A DNA stretch of 6,012 bases. Origin: Anaerolineae bacterium (GTDB lineage Bacteria; Chloroflexota; Anaerolineae; Epilineales; JAHCIE01). The DNA is taken from contig JAHCIE010000210.1 of the NCBI GenBank assembly GCA_026129385.1, forward strand, positions 1 to 6,012, given 5' to 3'. The translations under genes and the position numbers were made by a program. Under the pieces are notes generated by a model. That model ran no database searches and was not told where the DNA came from. It worked only from the letters and a program-made list of their open reading frames with translations. Below are positions 1 to 5,201 of the stretch, piece after piece; positions within the stretch are counted from its first letter, which is position 1, and every line of letters starts with the position of its first letter.

Positions 1-809
1 AGGGCCTGACCAACCCGAGGTCGGTCGGCGCCGAGCGAGAGTCCCGGCGGCGGGTCGGCCTGGCGGAGGCGCTGCGTCGGGCGGGCCTGCCCGACGTCAC
101 CCCCCGCGACTTCGCCCTCTTTGCCCTGGCGGCCGGGCTGCTCTGCGCCCTCCTGGCTCAACTCCTCCTGGGCTGGGGCTTGGTCAGCCTGCTGGCCGGG
201 CTGGCGGGGGCGACGGCTCCAGTCGCCTACTACGCCCAGCGCCACGAGAAGCGCCGCGCCCAGACCCAGGCCGCGCTGGTCGACGCCATCGCCCAGCTCC
301 GCGACGCCATCCGCAGCGGCCTGTCGGTCCAGGAGGCGCTGGCGGGGCTAGCGCGGGTCGGACCTGAGGCCTTGCGGCCCGACTTCCAGATCCTGAGCCG
401 CGAGATGGGGCTGCTGGGGGCCGAACCGGCCCTCACCGCCATGCGCGACCGCCTGGCCGACCCCCTGTTCGACATCGTCGCCGCCACCCTCATCCTCAAC
501 GACCGCCTGGGCGGCCGCCACGTCAGCCAGGTGCTGGACGAACTAGCCGAGACGACGCGGGCTCAGCTGCGCGTCCAGGACGAACTGCGCGCCCACCAGG
601 CCCAGACGGTCCTGTCGGCGCGGGTGGTGGCCCTCATGCCCGTGCTGGTGCTGGTGGTCATCCGCCAGAGCAACCCGCGCTACCTGGCGGTCTTCGACGA
701 GCCGTGGGGTCAGGTCATCCTGGCCCTGTGCGCCCTGAGCATCGCCGTCGGCTACGGGGCGATGCTGTGGCTGACGCGGCTGCCCGCCGAGCGCCGGATC
801 CTGAGGTGA
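1..809 (+). CDS. tadB: Flp pilus assembly protein TadB (5' truncated)
   Basis: The reading frame is open from base 3 to the TGA at 807-809, giving 268 visible residues; the true start lies left of the window. TadB is a GspF-like inner-membrane protein that pairs with TadC to form the platform on which the TadA ATPase drives Flp pilus assembly. Two adjacent hydrophobic stretches lie at visible residues 37-57 and 60-78. They are followed by a basic cytoplasmic segment (RHEKRR) and a T2SSF domain at about 92-219, containing the typical 'IRSGLSVQEAL' helix and the 'GGRHVSQVLDELAET' helix. Membrane helices follow at about 204-220 and 237-257. The 'SGLSVQEAL' and 'ND..GG...QVLDELA' pattern fits TadB, and its place just before TadC supports this. 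A TTG at 180 and an ATG further in could be mistaken for starts. Coding clearly continues upstream, with an ordinary cytoplasmic arginine-rich segment and a helix (residues 20-57), so those internal starts are unlikely. Confidence 0.93.
   Translation, partial: GLTNPRSVGAERESRRRVGLAEALRRAGLPDVTPRDFALFALAAGLLCALLAQLLLGWGLVSLLAGLAGATAPVAYYAQRHEKRRAQTQAALVDAIAQLRDAIRSGLSVQEALAGLARVGPEALRPDFQILSREMGLLGAEPALTAMRDRLADPLFDIVAATLILNDRLGGRHVSQVLDELAETTRAQLRVQDELRAHQAQTVLSARVVALMPVLVLVVIRQSNPRYLAVFDEPWGQVILALCALSIAVGYGAMLWLTRLPAERRILR
803..809 (+). promoter_or_regulatory. Shine-Dalgarno site of tadC overlapping the tadB stop
   Basis: GAGGTGA matches the anti-Shine-Dalgarno end of 16S rRNA. It sits 4 bases before the ATG at 814, with 7 bases from the GAGG core. 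Its last three bases are the tadB stop codon. This fixes the tadC start and suggests that the two platform proteins are translationally coupled. Confidence 0.75.
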
Positions 810-813
810 CGCG

Positions 814-1788
814 ATGCCACTGCATCTGAACCTGGCGGGGATGCCCGCCCACGTGGTCATCCTGCCCCTCCTCTTCAGCCTGGGGGTCTACCTGGTCCTG
901 ATGGGCCAGCCCCTCGGTCGGCCCCGCCCCGACCTCAAGGCGCGGCTGCGCCGGCTGAATGTGGACGAGCGGGTGCGGGAGCAGGTCAGCCCACCGGCGC
1001 GCCAGCCGGTGTTTGCCTCGCGCTGGCTGGAGGCCATGCTCAGGCCCATCCTGGACGACGTGGGGCGGCTGGTGCGCGCGGTCCTGAGCCTGTTCGGGCT
1101 GGGGGGAGGCGAAGCGCTCGAGCGCAAGCTGCGCATCGCCCGGCCCGAGGTCGAGGCCTCCCAGTTCTTCGGCGAGAAGCTGGTGGCAGGGCTGATCGGC
1201 CTGGCCTTCTTCCCAATCCTCAACGTCCTGGGCCTGCACCCCTTCGGCGTCTGGCCGGGCTGGCTGTGGGCGCTGGGCTTCCTGGTGGGCTTCCTGGCCC
1301 CCGACTGGGACTTGCAAAGGCGGCTGACCCAGCGGCGGCTGGACGTGCTGATGGAGCTGCCCACGGTATTGGACATGCTGACCATCGCCGTCTCGGCCGG
1401 GCTGGCTCTGGAGCAGGCGCTGCACCTAGTTGCGCGGGAGGGGCAGGGCCTGGTGGCCCAGGAACTGGGTCACGTGGTGCGGGAGATGGCTCTCGGCCAG
1501 TCGTCCCTGGCCGGCGCGCTGATGGCGATGGCCGAACGCAACGATGTGCCTGAGCTGACCAGCTTCGCGGATCACGTGCGGGCGGCTTACGAGCAGGGCA
1601 CGCCCCTGGTGCAGACGCTGCGGACGCAGGCCCAGTCGCTGCGAGACCAGAAGCGGCTGCGCATCGTCGAGGAGGGCGGCAAGGCGAGTGTCAGGATGCT
1701 CTTCCCGGTCGCCCTCTTTATCCTACCGGTGTTATTCGTGGTGCTCCTGCTGCCGGCCATCTTCGAGATGCTGAAGCTGGCGCGGTGA
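814..1788 (+). CDS. tadC: Flp pilus assembly protein TadC
   Basis: This 324-residue inner-membrane protein is the second GspF-family platform component of the Tad system and is thought to act with TadB. A membrane helix at about 12-30 is followed by a basic region (about 35-56), a pair of helices at 123-139 and 146-163, and a T2SSF domain at about 183-312 that ends in a helix at 296-316. The stretch 'ELPTVLDMLTIAVSAGLAL' (181-199) is the hallmark TadC/TadB motif starting the T2SSF domain. The conserved 'GTPLVQTLRTQA' (262-273) and 'RRQR/EEGGKASVRMLFP'-like segment (about 281-298) are also present. The length is usual for TadC. The gene starts four bases after tadB, with the Shine-Dalgarno over the tadB stop, so it belongs to the same transcript. 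No frameshift or truncation is seen. The order of tadB before tadC and the motif separate it from a general secretion GspF/PilC protein, which would carry two such domains in one chain. Confidence 0.95.
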   Translation: MPLHLNLAGMPAHVVILPLLFSLGVYLVLMGQPLGRPRPDLKARLRRLNVDERVREQVSPPARQPVFASRWLEAMLRPILDDVGRLVRAVLSLFGLGGGEALERKLRIARPEVEASQFFGEKLVAGLIGLAFFPILNVLGLHPFGVWPGWLWALGFLVGFLAPDWDLQRRLTQRRLDVLMELPTVLDMLTIAVSAGLALEQALHLVAREGQGLVAQELGHVVREMALGQSSLAGALMAMAERNDVPELTSFADHVRAAYEQGTPLVQTLRTQAQSLRDQKRLRIVEEGGKASVRMLFPVALFILPVLFVVLLLPAIFEMLKLAR

Positions 1789-1803
1789 GGCGGGAGCGAG
1801 AAC

Positions 1804-1815
1804 GGGCTCAGGCCC
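1804..1815 (+). other. small GC hairpin just upstream of the pilin ribosome site
   Basis: GGGC-TCAG-GCCC can form a perfect 4-bp all-GC stem with a four-base loop. It is the main structure in the 41-base tadC-flp gap, which is the longest gap in the operon, and it ends immediately before the Shine-Dalgarno at 1816. It is too short and lacks a U-tract, so it is not a terminator. It might mark an RNA processing or stability boundary, but a 4-bp palindrome in high-GC DNA could easily be chance. Confidence 0.3.
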
Positions 1816-1826
1816 AAGGAGGTGAT
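1816..1826 (+). promoter_or_regulatory. near-perfect Shine-Dalgarno site of the Flp pilin gene
   Basis: AAGGAGGTGAT is an 11-base match to the complement of the 16S rRNA 3' end, and the strongest ribosome site in the window. GGAGG ends 7 bases before the ATG at 1830. It decides the start: the upstream in-frame GTG at 1785 overlaps the tadC end, has no comparable site, and would add 15 highly charged residues unusual for a Flp leader. A strong site fits the need for many more pilin subunits than platform proteins. Confidence 0.85.
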
Positions 1827-1829
1827 GAG

Positions 1830-2051
1830 ATGGTGGCGATGGTGGCTTTCTACGCGGTGTGGCTACGGCAGGCCCTATGTGACGTGTTCGAGCGCTTCGG
1901 GCAGGAGGACGAGGGGGCGTCGCTGGTGGAGTACGCCATCCTGGTGGCCCTGATCGCCATCGTGGCGATCGCGGCGGTCCAGGGGCTGGGCGGCGGGATC
2001 ACCCAGGTGTTCCAGAACATCCTGGGCCGCATCCAGGGGCTGGGCCGCTGA
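1830..2051 (+). CDS. flp: Flp-type major pilin prepilin
   Basis: This 73-residue protein resembles Flp/Fap pilins, the small type IVb structural subunit of Tad pili. A 29-residue leader ends in EDEG, and the next residues are ASLVEYAILVALIAIVAIA. The Glu at +5 and Tyr at +6 after the presumed cleavage Gly29 form the Flp signature. Cleavage there by a TadV/CpaA-type prepilin peptidase would leave a mature pilin of 44 residues. It would consist almost entirely of one hydrophobic helix followed by a short Gly-rich, amphipathic tail ('GLGGGITQVFQNI'), short but within the Flp range. The leader is longer than many and has a single Cys at residue 17, which would be removed. The ATG at 1830 is chosen because of the near-perfect Shine-Dalgarno at 1816-1826. 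The gene lies between the platform genes and the TadE genes, and its stop overlaps the next start by one base. Confidence 0.92.
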   Translation: MVAMVAFYAVWLRQALCDVFERFGQEDEGASLVEYAILVALIAIVAIAAVQGLGGGITQVFQNILGRIQGLGR

Positions 2052-2470
2052 TGGGGCGTCTAGTACGTCTGCGGCGCTTCACCCGGGATGAGGCAGGCGC
2101 GGCGATGGTCGAGACGGCGCTGGCCTTCCCGCTCCTGATCCTCGTCGCCGTCGGGGTTGTGCAGTTCGCCCTGTTCGTCCACGCCCAGAACGTCGTCCTG
2201 GCCGCCGCTCAGGATGGGGCGCGGGTGGCGGCGGCCGAGGACCGCAGCGTCGGCGAGGGGGTCGCCCACGCCCAGGCGCTGCTGAGGGCCGGGCTGGGAC
2301 CAAGCGCCGAGGCAGTCAGCGTGCGGGGCGCAGAGGACGGGGAGGTGGTGATGGTGGAGACCCAGGGGCGGCTGCGCCTCATCCTGCCCTGGGTCGGCGA
2401 CGCCTCGCTGCCCCTGCATGCCCAAGCGGCCATGACCAAGGAACACTTCCGCCGTGGCCGTCTGCCTTAG
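2051..2470 (+). CDS. tadE: TadE-like pseudopilin (first copy)
   Basis: This 139-residue protein matches the TadE-like family, whose members are minor pilins (pseudopilins) of Tad systems, processed by prepilin peptidase and needed for pilus assembly. The N-terminal region is basic (GRLVRLRRFTRDEAG). After Gly16 comes AAMVETALAFPLLILVAVGV, with Glu at +5 and a membrane helix to about residue 43. The conserved 'QNVVLAAAQDGARVAAAED' segment (46-64) follows, with the 'ARVAA' motif typical of the family after the helix. The remaining 70 residues are a small extracytoplasmic domain with alternating beta-like stretches and no cysteine. The ATG shares its first base with the pilin stop (TGATG), indicating termination-reinitiation coupling to the pilin. 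Its 3' end overlaps the next gene by 17 bases. Whether it is the functional equivalent of proteobacterial TadE or TadF cannot be told from this sequence. Confidence 0.88.
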   Translation: MGRLVRLRRFTRDEAGAAMVETALAFPLLILVAVGVVQFALFVHAQNVVLAAAQDGARVAAAEDRSVGEGVAHAQALLRAGLGPSAEAVSVRGAEDGEVVMVETQGRLRLILPWVGDASLPLHAQAAMTKEHFRRGRLP

Positions 2471-2900
2471 GCGCTGGCTGGCCGACCAGCGAGGCTCGGC
2501 CCTGGTCGAGGTTGCCCTCGTGCTGCCCCTGCTGCTCCTCCTGGCGCTGGGGGTCGTGGGTGTGGGCCGCGTGATCCAGGCGCGGATGAGCGTCAGCGCG
2601 GTGGCGCGCGAGGCGGCGCGGGTGGCGGCGCTGGCCCAGTCGCCAGGGGAAGCGGCCGAGCAAGGCCTGGCAGCGGGGCGGGCGGTAGCCCACGGCTACG
2701 GCCTGACCAACGGCAGCCTGAGACTGGTCGTCGATCCAGGCGCCCTGGAGCGTGGTGGTGCGGTTCGCGCCGCGGCGGGCTACCGCGTCTCGCTGGACGA
2801 TCTACCCCTCATGGGCTGGGTCCACGCCGATGTCGCCGCCGAGCACGTCGAGCGCGTCGACCTGTATCGCTCGCGCTGGGGGACAGGAGGGTCGCCATGA
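2454..2900 (+). CDS. TadE-like pseudopilin (second copy)
   Basis: This 148-residue second TadE-family protein probably corresponds to the TadF position in other Tad operons. The start is GTG at 2454, inside the end of the previous gene. An AAGGA at 2438-2442 lies 11 bases upstream, which is a somewhat long spacing, so the start is moderately sure. The leader is short and basic (MAVCLRRWLADQRG). After Gly14 follows SALVEVALVLPLLLLLALGV, with Glu at +5 and a helix to about residue 37. Residues 51-60 (AREAARVAAL) match the post-helix motif of the first copy, and 16 bases encoding it are identical. The C-terminal domain (about 85-140) has no cysteine and ends in a hydrophilic tail. The gene overlaps the following one by four bases (ATGA). 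It is judged to be a paralogue or distant duplicate of the first copy, since the sequences diverge outside the helix region. Confidence 0.87.
   Translation: MAVCLRRWLADQRGSALVEVALVLPLLLLLALGVVGVGRVIQARMSVSAVAREAARVAALAQSPGEAAEQGLAAGRAVAHGYGLTNGSLRLVVDPGALERGGAVRAAAGYRVSLDDLPLMGWVHADVAAEHVERVDLYRSRWGTGGSP
2885..2891 (+). promoter_or_regulatory. Shine-Dalgarno of the TadG-like gene inside the preceding gene
   Basis: AGGAGGG lies within the last codons of the second TadE gene, five bases before the ATG at 2897. It supports the ATG of the four-base ATGA overlap over the next in-frame ATG at 2909. Confidence 0.7.
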
Positions 2901-3364
2901 GACAGCCGATGAGGTGGCTAGGGCAGCGGCTCGCCCAGTTTGGTCGAGACGACGCGGGGCAGGCCATGGTGTGGGTGGCGGTGATGCTGCCCTTCTTTCT
3001 CGCAGTGGTGGGAGTGAGCCTAGACGGCGGGCTGGTGTTTGGCGCGCGCCGCGAGCTGCAGAACGTGGCCGACGCGGCGGCGCGGGCAGGCGCCATGCAG
3101 GTCGACGAGCGAGCCTATCGCGACAGCTTCGGCCAACAGGTGGTTCTCGACCCTGACGCGGCCTACAGTGCGGCTGTCGACTACCTGGCCCTACAACCAG
3201 GGCGCGTAAGCGGGTCGGTGCACGCGGGACGGCAGGCGGTGCAGGTGGACGTGGCGCGGGACGTGCCGACGGGCTTCCTGCGGCTGGTCGGCATCGAGTC
3301 GGCGCGGGTGTCGGCCACGGCCATTGCCGAGGTGCGTCACGGCATCGAACGCGGGGAACGGTAG
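2897..3364 (+). CDS. short TadG-like pilus assembly protein (Tad domain only)
   Basis: This 155-residue protein carries the TadG N-terminal Tad domain. A basic start and the charged 'FGRDDAG' precede a membrane helix at about 22-41 (QAMVWVAVMLPFFLAVVGV). It is followed directly by the signature 'LDGGLVFGARRELQNVADA' and 'AARAGAMQVD' (42-70), the most conserved part of the family. The C-terminal 60 residues (about 85-147) look like a small beta-rich domain with 'VPTGFLRLVGI', also common in this family. Proteobacterial TadG is usually several hundred residues with a von Willebrand A domain; this one ends cleanly without it. Short forms are known in monoderm groups. Residue +5 after the candidate Gly21 is Trp instead of Glu, so processing by prepilin peptidase is not expected and it would remain a membrane anchor. 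It probably stabilises the pilus base. It overlaps the second TadE gene by four bases. Confidence 0.85.
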   Translation: MRQPMRWLGQRLAQFGRDDAGQAMVWVAVMLPFFLAVVGVSLDGGLVFGARRELQNVADAAARAGAMQVDERAYRDSFGQQVVLDPDAAYSAAVDYLALQPGRVSGSVHAGRQAVQVDVARDVPTGFLRLVGIESARVSATAIAEVRHGIERGER

Positions 3365-3368
3365 GAGG
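3363..3368 (+). promoter_or_regulatory. Shine-Dalgarno of the NTF2-like gene overlapping the previous stop
   Basis: AGGAGG begins within the TAG stop of the TadG-like gene and lies five bases before ATG at 3374. The whole GGAGGCGGCCATG context nearly repeats at the LysM gene (GGAGACGGCCATG, 5192-5204). Confidence 0.7.
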
Positions 3369-3373
3369 CGGCC

Positions 3374-4069
3374 ATGGATGAGCAAGATGTGACTCACAAG
3401 ACGACGGACAACGACCCTCGCAAGCTATCCCCGTGGCTGGTCGCAGCGGGCATCCTGGGGGTGGTCCTCCTGGGGCTGCTGGCGGCCTTCGCGCTGGACC
3501 GCCGCTTCCGCCAGACCGTGACGGTCGAGCCACCGCTACCGGTGGCAGCGGTCGTTCCAACATCGGCCTCACGGACTCAAACCCCTGTAGCCACCCCAGG
3601 AGTGACCACAACTCCCGTGTCTTCATCGGCCGCGACACCGATGCCGGGCGTCACGCCGACCCTGCCAGGTGGTCTGCGCCTGGCGGACTCGCCCCTCGAC
3701 CGCGAGGTGCAGGCGGCGTATCTCCGCTATTGGGACGTGCTGACCGAGGCCAACCTGTCCCTCGATACCTCCCGCTTCCCTGAGGTGATGGCCGGACGCG
3801 AGTTGGCCCAAGCGCAGCAGCAGGTCGAGGAGCTCAAGGCCAAGGGCAAAGCGGCTAAGGTCGACGTGGAGCACCGCATTGCCCTGGCGAAGGTGACGCC
3901 CGACGAAGCGGTGGTGGCCGACGAGTACCTCAACAAGAGTGTGTATGTCGACCCTGTCACAAAAGCCGAGCTCAAGACAACGTCGCCACCGATTGTCGAG
4001 AAGCTGTCCTTCACCCTCAGAAAGATCGACGGCCAGTGGAAGGTCGTAGAGGCGGTGCGTCATGACTAA
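3374..4069 (+). CDS. single-pass membrane protein with probable NTF2-like extracytoplasmic domain
   Basis: This 231-residue protein is of unknown function. The N-terminus (1-18) is short, hydrophilic and probably cytoplasmic. It is followed by one membrane helix at about 20-41, closed by the basic LDRRFRQ. Next is a Thr/Pro/Ser-rich linker at about 49-100, of the type that spans the wall and may be glycosylated. The folded domain covers about 107-230. A first long helix (REVQAAYLRYWDVLTEA), a second helical segment rich in Gln, Glu and Lys, and then strands end in 'LSFTLRKIDGQWKVVEAV'. This helix-then-sheet order and the final 'G.WKV' strand resemble NTF2/SnoaL-like cone-fold domains, which often act as protein-interaction or stability modules. 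No catalytic residues can be assigned. It sits ten bases after the TadG-like gene and overlaps the next gene by eight bases, so it is part of the tad operon. A scaffold or accessory role at the pilus base is inference. A similar domain in lipoproteins is the main alternative, but there is no lipobox Cys here. Confidence 0.75.
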   Translation: MDEQDVTHKTTDNDPRKLSPWLVAAGILGVVLLGLLAAFALDRRFRQTVTVEPPLPVAAVVPTSASRTQTPVATPGVTTTPVSSSAATPMPGVTPTLPGGLRLADSPLDREVQAAYLRYWDVLTEANLSLDTSRFPEVMAGRELAQAQQQVEELKAKGKAAKVDVEHRIALAKVTPDEAVVADEYLNKSVYVDPVTKAELKTTSPPIVEKLSFTLRKIDGQWKVVEAVRHD

Positions 4070-5180
4070 TCGCGTGAATGTCTTGCTGATGCCGGCACTG
4101 CTCGCTGTGCTGGCGATCATGGCTGCCGCAGGGCGTGCCTACGCAGATGGTCCCGATAGCGATCGGCCGCAGCTGCATTCCAACCGCGATCATCTCAACG
4201 TTCAGACCCGCGTTGAGAGCCGCCGCGATGGTGTCTATGTTCAGATCTCCATCCACAGTGACACGCCTGGCGACAGCCGACCTAGCCCTCACCCACGAAC
4301 CAGTGATGACACACCCTCTAGCATGGTTGTTAGCACAGATGATTCGGGCGGTTCGGTTCCGCCAGCGAACACCGGCCCGCAGGAGCGCTACTGGTCTGAC
4401 CCGACGGGCATGTACCGCCAGACCATTGACGGCCATCTGGTGTATCTGACCCCGCCGCCTATCGGCGACGCGAGCCTCAGCGGCTGGCAGAATGACCTGG
4501 CCGCCCACCCTGGCGAGACCCCCTACCTCCTCTACGTCGACGACCACTATAGCGGCGTGGTCTGGATCCCCCAGTCGCCCCAGACCAGCGCCGTGCGCCT
4601 GGAACCGATGCCGTCCTCGACCTCACCCCGGCCCTCGGGCGACGACGATAGCACCGATCCCCGCGAGGTCGCCCTCTACGCTCTCGGCCACGTGCGCCTG
4701 CCGGACGTACAGCTGCGGGTCAACCCCGCCCTGGGCCTCGTCCATCTGCCGGGCTGGTTCTGGGTGGACGGCTATGACGGACGGCCCTTCGGCGTAACCC
4801 GCACCGTCCACGTCCCGCCTGAGGTCGGGGACGACGTGCCCATCACGGTGGTGCCCGCCGACGACCCGCGCCGACGGGGGACGTCCTTCTCGGTCTCGGT
4901 GCGCCTGTGGCCGAGCCGCTATCGGTGGGACTTCGGCGACGGCCAATCCCTGGTGACCACCTCCCTGGGCAAGCCTCACCCGGCCGAGTCGGACATCCGT
5001 CATACCTATGAGACCTCGTCCCTGGCCTACCCCGACGGCTTCCCTGTCCGCCTGGCGGTAACCTTCAATGCCGAGTATCGCGTCAACGGCGGTCCGCCCC
5101 AGGCCTTGCCGTCCATCACCCAGGCCGTGGACTACAGCTACCGCGTTCAGGAAGTCCAGTCCATTTTGACGGGCCAGTAG
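4062..5180 (+). CDS. secreted protein with PKD-like C-terminal region
   Basis: This 372-residue exported protein is of unknown precise function. A Sec signal peptide is clear: MTNRVN, a hydrophobic core (about 7-23) and 'AYA' with likely cleavage after residue 28. Residues 30-108 are polar, Asp/Ser/Pro-rich and probably disordered. Residues 109-180 form a compact unit with 'RYWSDPTGMYRQTIDGHLVYL' character (109-129) and several aromatic strands. Another Pro/Asp linker (183-200) follows. The C-terminal 'NPALGLVHLPGWFWVDGY' segment (221-238), 'YRWDFGDGQSL' (287-297) and 'HTYETSS' (314-320) form a PKD-like pattern. I associate this pattern with secreted proteins in actinobacterial and Chloroflexota Tad loci ('LVNLPTWLWVD', 'GDG', 'HTY..SS'). 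The actinobacterial versions I recall have Cys near the GDG; this protein has no cysteine at all. PKD domains usually mediate binding to proteins or polysaccharide. The start overlaps the previous gene by eight bases. GC is about 60% at 4141-4380, lower than in the platform genes. Confidence 0.8.
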   Translation: MTNRVNVLLMPALLAVLAIMAAAGRAYADGPDSDRPQLHSNRDHLNVQTRVESRRDGVYVQISIHSDTPGDSRPSPHPRTSDDTPSSMVVSTDDSGGSVPPANTGPQERYWSDPTGMYRQTIDGHLVYLTPPPIGDASLSGWQNDLAAHPGETPYLLYVDDHYSGVVWIPQSPQTSAVRLEPMPSSTSPRPSGDDDSTDPREVALYALGHVRLPDVQLRVNPALGLVHLPGWFWVDGYDGRPFGVTRTVHVPPEVGDDVPITVVPADDPRRRGTSFSVSVRLWPSRYRWDFGDGQSLVTTSLGKPHPAESDIRHTYETSSLAYPDGFPVRLAVTFNAEYRVNGGPPQALPSITQAVDYSYRVQEVQSILTGQ

Positions 5181-5190
5181 GGGCAGGGAG

Positions 5191-5195
5191 AGGAG
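5191..5195 (+). promoter_or_regulatory. Shine-Dalgarno of the LysM gene
   Basis: AGGAG in a GGGAGAGGAGA purine run lies six bases before ATG at 5202, in the only 21-base gap after the PKD-like gene. It favours this ATG over the in-frame ATG seven codons later (5223). Confidence 0.7.
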
Positions 5196-5201
5196 ACGGC
5201 C

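Noticed and set aside
715..1425. Minus-strand open frame (236 codons) opposite tadC.
   Set aside because: It is rich in Gln, Pro and His, as expected from reversing Leu and Gly codons, and has no domain. The plus strand encodes a clear TadC here.
1804..1815. Hairpin in the tadC-flp gap as a transcription terminator.
   Set aside because: It has only a 4-bp stem and no T-run follows; the next bases are the pilin ribosome site.
1785..1829. Upstream in-frame GTG start for the pilin gene.
   Set aside because: It would add 15 charged residues and overlap tadC. The ATG at 1830 has a near-perfect Shine-Dalgarno in the right place.
2752..3156. Second plus-strand frame bridging the second TadE and TadG-like genes, as a sign of a frameshift or fusion.
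   Set aside because: Both genes are complete in their own frames with conserved motifs and a normal ATGA junction. The bridging frame encodes Arg-rich low complexity.
2802..3638. Long open frame on the minus strand (278 codons) opposite the TadG and NTF2-like genes.
   Set aside because: Its protein is Arg/Pro/Ala-rich low complexity with no recognisable domain. It crosses several well-supported plus-strand genes, and such antisense openness is expected from GC-rich third codon positions.
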